A stretch of DNA of 64,000 nucleotides from W1P20-047 sp045118335 (GTDB taxonomy: Bacteria > Actinomycetota > Coriobacteriia > Coriobacteriales > Eggerthellaceae), in contig JBGUXY010000049.1 in NCBI GenBank assembly GCA_045118335.1, positions 1 through 64,000 on the forward strand. Direction: 5' to 3'. The notes under the pieces are model-generated. The model saw only the letters and a program-made list of their open reading frames with translations. It had not been told where the DNA came from and did no database searches. Below are positions 8,138 through 18,553 of this stretch, one piece after another (position 1 is the first letter of the stretch; each line of letters begins with the position of its first letter). A program made the position numbers and the translations under genes.

Positions 8138-9388
8138 ATGAGAAGACACCTGCTGGCAATCGTGTTTGCCGGGGTCCTGTGCTGGGGGCTCGTGGCTTGC
8201 GTTGGCGCTCCAGCGGATGGCGACCTGTTGCAGGAAAGTCAAGCGGGCGAGTCGGAATCGACTATGCCAAGCGTTCCAACCTACGATGCGGAATCCTTCG
8301 AGCTGGATGGTTGGAGCGTGAAGATCACCGATGCCGAGATCGTCTTCGACAAGCGCTCGGGAAGAGACGACTTGGTCGTGTACATGACGGCAAAAAACGG
8401 CAATGACGAGGCGGGCGCCTTCTCGGGCGTGGCGAATATCTTCGCCACCCAAGGAAACCGGGATCTGCGCCAGGCAAATGCGATGAAAGACAACGGTGAG
8501 TTCTACCTTGACCTCGACCCATTCAACGAGCCTGTCGAATCCGGCAAGGAAATCGAAATCATGTATGGCTGGGAGTTGGAAGACTACGAAACGGTAAACG
8601 TGGTCTTCACCGGCTTTTACGAAGGCGTGGAGCGCAACACCGTGCATTTCGATGTGGCTGCATGCCAAAGCGACGAGGCAGCTGCCGTCGAAGCGGGTGA
8701 ACGTGTTGGCGTGGATGCAAAGCATGCTGCCAAAGACGCAGCCCTCGAAGGAGCCAAAATCACCTTGGTCGATCCCTGGTACCTTGATTCGTCCGACGGC
8801 ACTCATGCCGAGCTGCGTCAGGATGAAACCCCCGCTCAGCTGAGCGTGGTGACAAGCGACGAGCAGGAATCGGCGGAAGCGTGGGCGAACCGCATAAGGG
8901 AAAACTATACAGAGGGATCAAACGTGTCTACCGTGCGGGTGGGGGGCACCACGTTTTTCTGCTTCTACCCCACCGACAACCAGTTCCTGCTCTTCGCCGA
9001 TTGCCCCGATGGCGAGCATGCGGTGAATATTCGCGGAATGTTCGTGACGTTGGAGGAGGCGACGCCACAGATCGAGGAAATCGTCTTGCTGAAGTCTGAT
9101 CCCGATGGGGAAGCCGACGACGATAGCGAAGACGAGGGCGCAGAAGCCGAAGATGGCGAGTCCGCCGACGAGGTTGCTGGGGAAGGCGAAGATGCATCAG
9201 GCAATACCGAGGGTGTTGACCAGGCAAGTTCCGAATCGGCATCTGGTAGCGATACTGTCGACACGAACGGCATGGGCGAGATAAACGATCGAGGAGTTGG
9301 CGAGGACAGGTATCAGGAAGGTGGCGAAGGCTACTCGCAAGATTTAGGGTATGAGGACGCCTATTACGAGGACGTCTATTACTACTAG
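8138..9388 (+). CDS. Lipoprotein with DUF5067-like domain
   Basis: A 416-residue exported lipoprotein with a short basic N-terminus, a hydrophobic stretch and the lipobox LVAC (Cys21). After a short linker, residues of about 45-165 resemble DUF5067, a beta-rich domain of Gram-positive lipoproteins (WSVKITDAEIVFDK, DDLVVYMTAKN, IEIMYGWEL). A second globular segment (about 205-320, from ITLVDPWYLD) follows. The tail is strongly acidic and Ser/Gly-rich and ends in a Tyr/Asp-rich stretch. The start is fixed by GAAAGGGA eight bases upstream and by the signal peptide. Its function is unknown, and a cell-surface sensing or binding role is only an inference. Confidence 0.75.
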   Translation: MRRHLLAIVFAGVLCWGLVACVGAPADGDLLQESQAGESESTMPSVPTYDAESFELDGWSVKITDAEIVFDKRSGRDDLVVYMTAKNGNDEAGAFSGVANIFATQGNRDLRQANAMKDNGEFYLDLDPFNEPVESGKEIEIMYGWELEDYETVNVVFTGFYEGVERNTVHFDVAACQSDEAAAVEAGERVGVDAKHAAKDAALEGAKITLVDPWYLDSSDGTHAELRQDETPAQLSVVTSDEQESAEAWANRIRENYTEGSNVSTVRVGGTTFFCFYPTDNQFLLFADCPDGEHAVNIRGMFVTLEEATPQIEEIVLLKSDPDGEADDDSEDEGAEAEDGESADEVAGEGEDASGNTEGVDQASSESASGSDTVDTNGMGEINDRGVGEDRYQEGGEGYSQDLGYEDAYYEDVYYY

Positions 9389-9509
9389 AAGGGTTTTGGC
9401 TTACGTTCGGTAAAGCAGTGCGGCCAAGTTGTGCGCATGCGCCCTTGTCCATAGGGTGGCGGTGCCATTGCCGGGGCGCGCTGCGGATGTTATGCAGAAA
9501 GGTGATCTG

Positions 9510-10787
9510 ATGGGTATCAGGGAAGAAGCGCGGAACATGAAACTGGCCGCACCCGTTTTGGCAGCGACCACCAACGAGCAGCGCAATGCGGCGTTGGCGC
9601 TCGTGGCGCAGCGGTTGCGCGAAAGCGAGGAGGCGATCTTCGAGGCAAATGCACAGGACTTGGCTGCAGCGCAAGCCGATGGCGTTGCCGTTCCCGTGAT
9701 GAAGCGCTTGAAATTCGACGATGCGAAGCTGGCGGACTGCATAGCGGGTATCGAGCAGTTGGCGGGTCTGCCCGATCCGGTGGGGGCGATGCAGCTGGCG
9801 CGCGAGCTGGCACCGGGTCTTGACCTGTATCGCGTGAGCTGCCCGATCGGCGTGATCGGCGTCATCTTCGAAGCGCGCCCCGACGCGCTTGTGCAGATTT
9901 CCACCCTGTGCCTGAAAAGCGGCAACTGCGCCATCCTGAAAGGCGGTCGCGAGACGGCGCGCACGAACCGCGCGCTGTTCGACATCATCAAGGCGGCGGC
10001 GGTGGAAGCTGGGTTGCCCGAGCAGTGCCTGCTGCAGGCCGAAGCCCATAGCGAAATCGACGAGCTGTTGGAATGCCACGATGATGTGGACCTGCTTATT
10101 CCTCGCGGCTCGAATGCGTTTGTGAGCTACATCATGAACAACACGAAGATTCCCGTGATGGGCCATGCCGATGGCATCTGCCACGTCTACGTGGATGCAT
10201 CTGCCGACCAAGATGCGGCGTTGCCCGTGCTGGTGGATGCGAAGACGCAGTACACGGCTGCCTGCAATGCCGTCGAGACGGTGTTGGTGAACCGCGCCAT
10301 CGCAGGCGAGTTCCTGCCGAAGCTCGCTGCTGCGTTTGCCGACGCGGGCGTGACGGTTCACGGCGATGAAGAGGTGTCGAAGACTATTGCCTGCGAGCCG
10401 GTTCCCGAAGATGGGTTCGCACATGAGTATCTCTCTCTCGATGCGACGATAGCGTTGGTGGATGACGTCGAGGCAGCCATCGAGCACATCAACCGATTCG
10501 GATCGCATCATACCGATGCCATTCTGGCGCAAGACGATGCGGTGGCCGAGCGCTTCATGCAAATGGTGGATTCCGCTGGCGTGTACCGCAACTGCTCCAC
10601 GCGCTTCGCCGATGGATTCCGCTATGGCTTTGGTGCCGAAGTGGGCATTTCCACAGGCAAGATCCACGCTCGCGGGCCTGTAGGCCTCGAAGGCTTGGTT
10701 ACCTACAAGTACAAGCTCTACGGCCACGGTGACATCGTGGGCGATTTCGCGAGCGGGACGCGCGCATTCACGCATCGCGACCTGTAG
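9510..10787 (+). CDS. proA: Glutamate-5-semialdehyde dehydrogenase
   Basis: A 425-residue gamma-glutamyl phosphate reductase, the second enzyme of proline synthesis: it reduces glutamyl-5-phosphate to the semialdehyde with NADPH. Recognisable blocks are the cofactor region IGVIGVIFEARPDA, LKSGNCAILKGG, the catalytic Cys stretch (TAACNAVETVLVN), and the family C-terminal segments GSHHTDAI, NCSTRFADGFRYGFGAEVGIST and GLVTYKYKLYG. The length is typical. The ATG at 9510 is preceded by GAAAGG; the open frame upstream to 9429 lacks homology. No proB is adjacent, so the first step must be encoded elsewhere. A strong stem-loop follows the gene. Confidence 0.95.
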   Translation: MGIREEARNMKLAAPVLAATTNEQRNAALALVAQRLRESEEAIFEANAQDLAAAQADGVAVPVMKRLKFDDAKLADCIAGIEQLAGLPDPVGAMQLARELAPGLDLYRVSCPIGVIGVIFEARPDALVQISTLCLKSGNCAILKGGRETARTNRALFDIIKAAAVEAGLPEQCLLQAEAHSEIDELLECHDDVDLLIPRGSNAFVSYIMNNTKIPVMGHADGICHVYVDASADQDAALPVLVDAKTQYTAACNAVETVLVNRAIAGEFLPKLAAAFADAGVTVHGDEEVSKTIACEPVPEDGFAHEYLSLDATIALVDDVEAAIEHINRFGSHHTDAILAQDDAVAERFMQMVDSAGVYRNCSTRFADGFRYGFGAEVGISTGKIHARGPVGLEGLVTYKYKLYGHGDIVGDFASGTRAFTHRDL

Positions 10788-10809
10788 CCTCTTCTTTCAG
10801 AGTTAACGG

Positions 10810-10836
10810 GCCGGCCTGCTTTAAGAGCAGGCCGGC
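10810..10836 (+). terminator. Stem-loop after proA
   Basis: A perfect 11-bp G/C-rich stem (10810-10820 with 10826-10836) with a 5-base loop, 22 bases after the proA stop and followed by TCACTCATTTT. It is a probable terminator between proA and the convergent fic gene. Confidence 0.75.
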
Positions 10837-10923
10837 TCACTCATTTTGGAAGCCGCCTCAACCCCATGCTTTCGATGGTTTTGAGGCTATCGTCAAAGCC
10901 GATGGAAAAAGGGCTCGAAACGT

Positions 10924-10949
10924 CATAAGAAGGACCGTCCCTTCTTATG
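10924..10949. repeat. Hairpin repeat with ACCGTC loop (copy 1)
   Basis: Ten-bp arms CATAAGAAGG and CCTTCTTATG flank the loop ACCGTC. The arms and the CCGT loop resemble the hairpin at 19471-19493. The copies at 12484-12552 and 58014-58047 share the loop but carry different stems. Confidence 0.65.
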
Positions 10950-10961
10950 CGTTGCTGCGGT

Positions 10962-12377
10962 TTATGCGCGACGGTAGACGGTGGAGCGGGCGGCGCCTTC
11001 TTTCACGACGCTACCCTCTGCCAGCAAGCGCTGGATGATGCGCTCAACGGTCTTCGAGCTCATGCTGGGGCAGGCAGCGGCGATTTCGCGTTTCGAAGCA
11101 GAGCCTTCGAGGTTGGCGAAAAATGCCCTCACGACATCTTCGTTCGTTCCACCTGCGGCTGCACGGGTTGCCTGTGGCGCAGGGACCGCTTTCGGTGACG
11201 TGGCAGCCTTCGGCGTTGAGTCGATGCGGGGTTGTGCTGCTTGCGCCTTGGCGATGTCGTCGGGGTAGGGCATGAACAGGCCGTTGGCATGCTTTGCCTT
11301 GGACACTTTCTCCTCTTTGGCTGCAAGCAGGCTTTGCCCCGCCTCGGACATGCGGGGCGGGTTGCTGAGCGCCTGTGCTGCCTGGGCCTTCATGACCTCG
11401 CGTTGGCGAAGCCGTTCGGCACGGTCGGCATCTGCCTTTTTCTGGGCCTTCTGCTGGGGCGAAAGCTCGGGTGCGGGTTTGGCGATGACGGGCTGTTCTG
11501 CCACGTAACTGCCGAGTTCGTGATTGGCTTCGAATTCCTTGCAGCATGCGAGCATGGCATCGAGCAGATAGAGCACGAACCGCTCGTAGTCGGTTTCGGC
11601 ATCTTCTTCTGTTCTGCCTTCGGGGACGATACGCGCTCCTGCCTCGATCGCCTGCACGTAGGCTGGCTTGGTGAGCTCTATCTGCCGCTCCAGCGAGCAA
11701 TAACTACCCACGAAATAGTCGTTTTGGTACATCATCAACAACGTCATCAGGCGGCTGAGCCTACCGTTGGCTTCGGCGAAGGGGTGGATATTGATAAGGT
11801 CGAGTGCAAAAACGCAGATGGCCACCAGTGGGTCACAGGCTTTGCGCGCTATGGCTTCCTTGTAGTTCATGCAAGCGTCTCGCAGCAGCGTCTGCTTCGT
11901 GATGAACACGTTTGAAACCAGCCGGGTGTTGAGCTTGCCCAGCTCGCTTTCACGCACCATCGCCTTGCCGGCATCTTCCCAACGGCCTGCGAAAGGAACG
12001 TCTATATAACGGTACAGGTCGCGGTGCAGCTGCAAGATGGCGCCTGTCGAGATTCTGATGTAGGGGAAGCTGTCGTCTATGGTGTTGAGGGTGAAACGGT
12101 AACTTGCGATTTCGCGGTCTTTTCGGTTCTTGGGCTCGGTTGCGCCATCCATGAGCTCCTTGAGTCGCTTTTCGGGAACCGAGACACCGTCGATGCGACA
12201 TGATGCAGCGGTCGAAATCGCCTTCGCCTTTTCTTCCTCGTCCTTCATGGCGGCGCTTTTGGCGTGTTTGTCCAGATATCGGTTGATACGCTGCTTGTAT
12301 TGCCTAAGCTCGATGAGCAACTTGTTGATTTCGGGAGTGTAGAGCTGACGCAATGCCTTTTCGTATGTGGCTAACAT
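10962..12377 (-). CDS. Fic family protein with C-terminal winged helix
   Basis: A 471-residue Fic-domain protein. The active-site motif HPFAEANGRLSR (about residue 195) contains the catalytic His and the ATP-anchoring Asn-Gly-Arg. This family transfers AMP (sometimes other phosphates) from nucleotides to hydroxyl side chains of target proteins. The N-terminal helix normally carries the inhibitory (S/T)xxxE(G/N) motif. The matching stretch here is SCRIDG (residues 59-64), with Asp where the inhibitory Glu is usual. A charged, Ala/Gln/Lys-rich linker follows. The last ~65 residues are a winged-helix domain (KREIAAACPSMSSKTVERII), suggesting DNA binding or autoregulation. It is a single gene facing proA, with no antitoxin partner visible. 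The start is ATG preceded by GGTAGG. Confidence 0.88.
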   Translation of the reverse strand: MLATYEKALRQLYTPEINKLLIELRQYKQRINRYLDKHAKSAAMKDEEEKAKAISTAASCRIDGVSVPEKRLKELMDGATEPKNRKDREIASYRFTLNTIDDSFPYIRISTGAILQLHRDLYRYIDVPFAGRWEDAGKAMVRESELGKLNTRLVSNVFITKQTLLRDACMNYKEAIARKACDPLVAICVFALDLINIHPFAEANGRLSRLMTLLMMYQNDYFVGSYCSLERQIELTKPAYVQAIEAGARIVPEGRTEEDAETDYERFVLYLLDAMLACCKEFEANHELGSYVAEQPVIAKPAPELSPQQKAQKKADADRAERLRQREVMKAQAAQALSNPPRMSEAGQSLLAAKEEKVSKAKHANGLFMPYPDDIAKAQAAQPRIDSTPKAATSPKAVPAPQATRAAAGGTNEDVVRAFFANLEGSASKREIAAACPSMSSKTVERIIQRLLAEGSVVKEGAARSTVYRRA

Positions 12378-12483
12378 AGTGGAACCTACCCAACTCGTAT
12401 CAGATTATCATACCCAGGATTCTACCATGCCCAGCGGAATATCCCCACATCGTCACGAAGTTGCGCCATATCCTCCACGTCTT

Positions 12484-12552
12484 GCCGGGGCATGAGAAAT
12501 GAGAAAATGTACCCGTCCCCATTTCTCATGCCCCCATTTCTCATGCCCCGGC
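12484..12552. repeat. Hairpin repeat with ACCCGTCCCC loop (copy 2)
   Basis: Perfect 18-bp arms at 12484-12501 and 12535-12552 are separated by 33 bases. That spacer contains ACCCGTCCCC and an extra partial copy of the right arm (CCCCATTTCTCATG at 12517-12530). The stem sequence AATGAGAAA and the loop recur, in opposite orientation, at 58014-58047. It sits in the 309-base gap between fic and ettA; nothing else stands out there. Confidence 0.7.
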
Positions 12553-12686
12553 AACGTTTCAATTCGAAGATTTCCTAGATACGCAGATGCGGGACGGATG
12601 CGGGCGGGTGTAAATGGTAGGGTGACGGCATTGTTGTTTCAGGCGCACGGCAAAGACAGCGCATCTCAAAGAAGGCGGGAGCACGA

Positions 12687-14366
<1,680 letters not shown>

Positions 14367-14579
14367 GGCTTGTGCAGAAGCTGATAAGTGGATATGTGAT
14401 CGTTTGTCGGCGAATGATCATGCGCCTTCTGCTTGCGGTCATGTGGAAGCCGAAAGCCGAAATCGGGTTCCCGCCAGATTTGATAGCTTCGCTATAAAGA
14501 AGAGCCTCTTCTTGGGATGGTAGAGCCGCTTCCTTCGTATAACAGACAAAGAGAACATAGTTAAACGAAGGAGGAAACC

Positions 14580-15668
14580 ATGAAAACCAAGAAAGCTTTG
14601 GCAATCACATCGGCGTTAGCGCTGATGATGGCGCTTGGATTGGCGGGATGCCACACGTCGGGGTCAGAGAACGAGGCGACTCCGGGCGAATCCGAGATAA
14701 CGGCAACCGACACGAGCGCACCTGAAGAAGAAACCCAGGCGGCAACGTGGACTGCAGCCGATTCGGCGAGTGCAGCTTCGCAGGGGGCCGGGCTCGATAG
14801 CTTTGCCGTGCCCACTGACGGACGGACGCTTTCCATCGGCACCATCGACACGCAGAACTGGGACTTCCAATACACAGATGGCATAGCCGAAGGCGATGCG
14901 GGTGTTAGCGCAGCAGCGCTCGTCGTCCGCAAGAGCGAGAGCACGGGTGACAACACGATGCCGCTTAGCACCTACACCCAGGGATGGTCAAAGCTCGATG
15001 GCATGGCCTATGCCAATCAGTGGACGCAGACCGTCGAGGGAATAGAGGTCACCTGCTTCGGCAACGTCGACGGCTTGGCTTCCAAGATAATCTGGGATAA
15101 GGATGGCCATGGCTATTCCGTCATGGTTCTCGGTCAAGGTGATAACTGGTCGGACTTCGGCATCGGCGAGGGTGACGTCGACACGCTCGTGAGCGCCGTC
15201 ATGGATGCCAATACCGCGCAGATCAGCCAAGATCAGCCCAGCCAAGCCCAAGCCCAGCCCGCTCAGACGACGGCGAACGATGCTGAAGACTATGTCAACG
15301 CCCTTGTCTGGCAAAACGGCCTCGGCGAGCTCGTCTCCTACAAGCAGACGCAGGACGCCAACGGCAACTGGGTACTCGAGGTCGTCACGATCGGGGCTGA
15401 TGGCAACCAGTACTCATCCGTGATCGATGCCAACGGCAACGTGCTCGAAAACGGCTACGTCCAGGCTAACGGCGGCTACACTGAAGCCGATGGCGAGTAC
15501 GCCGCTTGGGAAAACGGCCTCGGCGAGTATGTATCCTCGCAGCAGGTTGTCGGTGCCGATGGCAACTACTACCATGAAATCACGACGATCGGTGCTGACG
15601 GCAACCAATACGTCTCCTACATCGATGCTAATGGCAACGTCGTCCAGGGAGGTGTCAAGGTCCAGTAG
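14580..15668 (+). CDS. Lipoprotein with two C-terminal DGNQY repeats
   Basis: A 362-residue lipoprotein with a signal peptide ending in the lipobox LAGC (Cys24), preceded by the strong site AAGGAGGAAACC. After a Thr/Glu-rich linker, a globular region (about 75-210) contains alternating strands. A Gln/Ala-rich linker follows. The tail has two copies of a ~60-residue unit, each with NGLGE(L/Y)VS, a T(I)GADGNQY turn and IDANGNV. The repeats resemble small beta-hairpin surface repeats, but I do not recognise a named family. Its function is unknown; an extracellular binding role is an inference. Confidence 0.75.
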   Translation: MKTKKALAITSALALMMALGLAGCHTSGSENEATPGESEITATDTSAPEEETQAATWTAADSASAASQGAGLDSFAVPTDGRTLSIGTIDTQNWDFQYTDGIAEGDAGVSAAALVVRKSESTGDNTMPLSTYTQGWSKLDGMAYANQWTQTVEGIEVTCFGNVDGLASKIIWDKDGHGYSVMVLGQGDNWSDFGIGEGDVDTLVSAVMDANTAQISQDQPSQAQAQPAQTTANDAEDYVNALVWQNGLGELVSYKQTQDANGNWVLEVVTIGADGNQYSSVIDANGNVLENGYVQANGGYTEADGEYAAWENGLGEYVSSQQVVGADGNYYHEITTIGADGNQYVSYIDANGNVVQGGVKVQ

Positions 15669-16013
15669 CACGAAGATAGAGCCCGGACGGTACTTGCTTC
15701 GAATGGCAAACGAGCAGCTTTGCGAGATGAGGGTTGCAGCTCAAGCCTGCTAAACTGGGAAACCCGCCGCGAAACGTGGCGGGTTTCCTGGCTTTTCGAT
15801 TGAACTCACCCTCTGCCGGTTTCAACCGAGTCGGCTGGCGGTCTTGCTCTCTTCCCGGCTTACCGCTCACCAGCCGGGGTGTTGCCCTCTTGTGGAAATG
15901 AGGGGGTGGCATCTGCCGCTTATTCGTTCGTGCTGCTATGATATGACGGTTACGCATGCGCTGCAGGGCGCTTGCGCATCAGAGCAAGAACCGAACGAGG
16001 CATAAGGAAACGA
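15669..16013. other. Intergenic region before lysC
   Basis: A 345-base gap. It contains the terminator hairpin at 15758-15788 and a possible -10 (TATGAT, 15937-15942) without a good -35. I see no coding frame and no lysine-riboswitch pattern. Confidence 0.5.
15758..15795 (+). terminator. Terminator after the repeat lipoprotein gene
   Basis: An 11-bp stem (15758-15768 with 15778-15788) closes a 9-base loop and is followed by TGGCTTTT. This is a plausible intrinsic terminator. Confidence 0.7.
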
Positions 16014-17294
16014 ATGGCTTTAATCGTTGCGAAATTCGGCGGCACTTCGGTTGCGTCGCCGCAGCGCATACAGATGGTCGCGAAGCGACTGATTTCCATC
16101 AAGCAGAAGGGCAACGACGTCGTTGCCGTCGTGTCTGCCATGGGCAAGACGACTGACGAGCTGGTGGGGTTGGCCGCTGCGCTTTCCAAGAACCCACCTG
16201 CCCGCGAGATGGACCGTCTGCTGTCGACGGGTGAGCAGGTATCGATGACTTTGCTAGCTATGGCTATCGAAGCCAGGGGATACCGCGCCATGAGCTTTTC
16301 TGGGCGCCAGGCGGGCATCCAGACCAGCAATGCGCACGGCAAGGCGAAGATCGAACTCATTCACGCTGACCGTATCAGAGAAGCTATCGAGCGTGGCATC
16401 ATCCCCGTGGTCGCGGGCTTCCAGGGCATCGACCACAATGGTGACATAACCACGTTGGGTCGTGGTGGCTCCGACACCACGGCAGTGGCGGTCGCCTACG
16501 GCATCGACGCCGACGTATGCGAAATCTATTCCGATGTGGACGGCGTCTATACCGCCGATCCGCGTGTTGCCCCGCGTGCGCGGAAGCTAGACGAGATCAG
16601 CTACGACGACATGCTGGAACTTTCCAGCGCAGGGTCGGGCGTGCTTCAAGCTCGCGCTGTGGAGCTTGCGCGCAAATACAACGTGATTATCCATTCCCGC
16701 TCAGCGTTTTCCGACGCTCAGGGCACATTCATCAAGGAGGCGGATCCTTCCATGGAACAGGCAGTCATCTCTGGAATCGCCCACGACACCTCAGAGGTGA
16801 AGGTAACCATCCGCGACGCACCCGACGAGTCGGGCATCGCTGCGCGTATCTTCAGTGCTCTGGCGGGCAACAACGTGAACGTGGACATGATCATCCAAAA
16901 CGTTTCCGAACAGGGCATGACCGACATGACGTTCACCTGCCCCGGGTCTGACCTAGATCGCGCCCGCGAAGTGGTGGAAAACGTCATCCCTGCCATCGGC
17001 GCACGCGATTACGTGGTCGACCAGAACATAGCCAAGGTGTCGCTTGTGGGCACGGGCATGAAATCGAGCCCGGGCGTGGCGGCGCGTGCGTTCACTGCGC
17101 TGGCGGATGCCGACGTGAACATCATCCTCATTTCCACCAGTCCCATTCGCCTTTCCATGGTGATAGCCGCCGACCAAGTGGAATTGGCCGTTCGCAGCCT
17201 GCACACTGCGTTTGGCTTGGATTCCGATAGCGTATTCGAAGAGACGATGCTCTCCGCGGAGGAAATAGCCGCGAAGAAGGCAAAGGGAAGATAG
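16014..17294 (+). CDS. lysC: Aspartate kinase
   Basis: A 426-residue aspartokinase, which phosphorylates aspartate as the entry step to lysine, meso-DAP, methionine and threonine. It starts at ATG 16014 with AAGGAAA upstream. KFGGTSVA lies at residues 6-13. The catalytic-domain motifs include STGEQVS, GFQGID and LGRGGSDTTAVA. Two C-terminal ACT domains (about 265-335 and 345-415) provide feedback control by lysine and/or threonine. This is the length of the monofunctional class with tandem ACT domains; an internal beta-subunit start is possible but not examined. asd follows after 17 bases in the same operon, and meso-DAP dehydrogenase lies further along the window. Confidence 0.95.
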   Translation: MALIVAKFGGTSVASPQRIQMVAKRLISIKQKGNDVVAVVSAMGKTTDELVGLAAALSKNPPAREMDRLLSTGEQVSMTLLAMAIEARGYRAMSFSGRQAGIQTSNAHGKAKIELIHADRIREAIERGIIPVVAGFQGIDHNGDITTLGRGGSDTTAVAVAYGIDADVCEIYSDVDGVYTADPRVAPRARKLDEISYDDMLELSSAGSGVLQARAVELARKYNVIIHSRSAFSDAQGTFIKEADPSMEQAVISGIAHDTSEVKVTIRDAPDESGIAARIFSALAGNNVNVDMIIQNVSEQGMTDMTFTCPGSDLDRAREVVENVIPAIGARDYVVDQNIAKVSLVGTGMKSSPGVAARAFTALADADVNIILISTSPIRLSMVIAADQVELAVRSLHTAFGLDSDSVFEETMLSAEEIAAKKAKGR

Positions 17295-17311
17295 ACGAAA
17301 GGACGGACGAT

Positions 17312-18358
17312 ATGGCTTGGACGAAAGAGATGCCTGCGAATCCCGTTGTGGCCGTGTGTGGTGCCACTGGAGCCGTAGGCCAGGAGTTTCTGCAGGTGCT
17401 GCATGACGTCGACTTCCCCGCAGCGGAGGTGCGGGCGCTGGCTTCCGCCAAGTCCGCCGGCAAGCAGGTCGATTTTGCGGGCTGTGGGCAGCAGCCGGCT
17501 GGCCCCATCACCGTGCAGGAAATGACGCCCGAGGCATTCCAAGACATCGACATCGCGCTCTTTTCCGCTGGTGCGGGCGTATCGAAAGCCTTGCGCGAAG
17601 CCGTGACCGCCGCCGGAGCCGTGATGGTTGACAACTCGAGCGCATTTCGCATGGACGAAGATGTGCCGCTCATCGTGCCCGAGGTGAACCCCGATGATGT
17701 GAAATGGCACAACGGCGTGATCGCGAACCCGAACTGCACCACCATCATCATGGCGCTTCCGCTGAAGGCGCTGCATGATGTGACTCCCATCAAGCGCGTG
17801 GTGGTGGCATCATATCAGGCTACGTCTGGTGCGGGTGCTGCAGGCATGGCCGAGCTCTACGACCAGACCGCCGAGTTCTTAGAAGGGAAGCGCGGCGACG
17901 AGCTGACCATATCCGCCTTCGCGCACCAGATCGCGTTCAACTGCATTCCGCACATCGACGTCTTCATGGACGACGGCCTGACCAAGGAAGAGTGGAAGAT
18001 GGTGGCCGAGACCAAGAAGATCTTCCATGCCGACATCGCGGTTGCTCCCACGTGCGTGCGCGTGCCTTCGCTGCGCTGCCATGCCGAGGCCGTGAACGTG
18101 GAGTTCGAAGGTCCTATTTCCCTGGAAGCCGCTCGCGCGGCACTCGAGGGATTCGAAGGCGTGACCGTCATGGACGATCCGGCGAACAACGTCTATCCCA
18201 TGCCCGGCATGTTGCAGGGCACCAACGACGTCTACGTCGGCCGCCTGCGCGTGGATCCCACCATCGAAAACGGTTTGAACTTCTGGTGCGTTGGCGACCA
18301 GATTCGCAAGGGCGCAGCCCTCAACGCCGTCCAGATCGCCAAGCTTTTGCTGCCGTAA
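17312..18358 (+). CDS. asd: Aspartate-semialdehyde dehydrogenase
   Basis: A 348-residue NADPH-dependent enzyme that reduces aspartyl-4-phosphate, the product of the gene just upstream. The N-terminal nucleotide loop is VCGATGAVGQEF. The catalytic Cys lies in ANPNCTT (about residue 130). VVASYQATSGAGAAG and a late HAEAVNVEF segment match the family. It is separated from lysC by 17 bases containing GAAAGGACGG, so the two are co-transcribed. A weak 9-bp stem-loop (18388-18396 with 18401-18409) follows and may end the operon. Confidence 0.95.
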   Translation: MAWTKEMPANPVVAVCGATGAVGQEFLQVLHDVDFPAAEVRALASAKSAGKQVDFAGCGQQPAGPITVQEMTPEAFQDIDIALFSAGAGVSKALREAVTAAGAVMVDNSSAFRMDEDVPLIVPEVNPDDVKWHNGVIANPNCTTIIMALPLKALHDVTPIKRVVVASYQATSGAGAAGMAELYDQTAEFLEGKRGDELTISAFAHQIAFNCIPHIDVFMDDGLTKEEWKMVAETKKIFHADIAVAPTCVRVPSLRCHAEAVNVEFEGPISLEAARAALEGFEGVTVMDDPANNVYPMPGMLQGTNDVYVGRLRVDPTIENGLNFWCVGDQIRKGAALNAVQIAKLLLP

Positions 18359-18553
18359 CCGGTACGGAACAGATTGCATGTAATCGAGCGCCGTCCATAT
18401 GGGCGGCGCTTCGCGTTGGGCGAAAGCGGCCGTGAACGGCGCAACGTTTTCGTTCTCGTGCTGTTGTGCCCGTGCGGTTGACGGGCAAGAGCCAACTTTT
18501 TCGCAAGCGCTGCATGATACGATGTGTGAAGAGATGGCAACGAGGAGGTTGCG

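Noticed and set aside
10962..12377. Fic toxin-antitoxin module
   Set aside because: No small antitoxin gene is adjacent, and the protein has its own N-terminal inhibitory-type motif.
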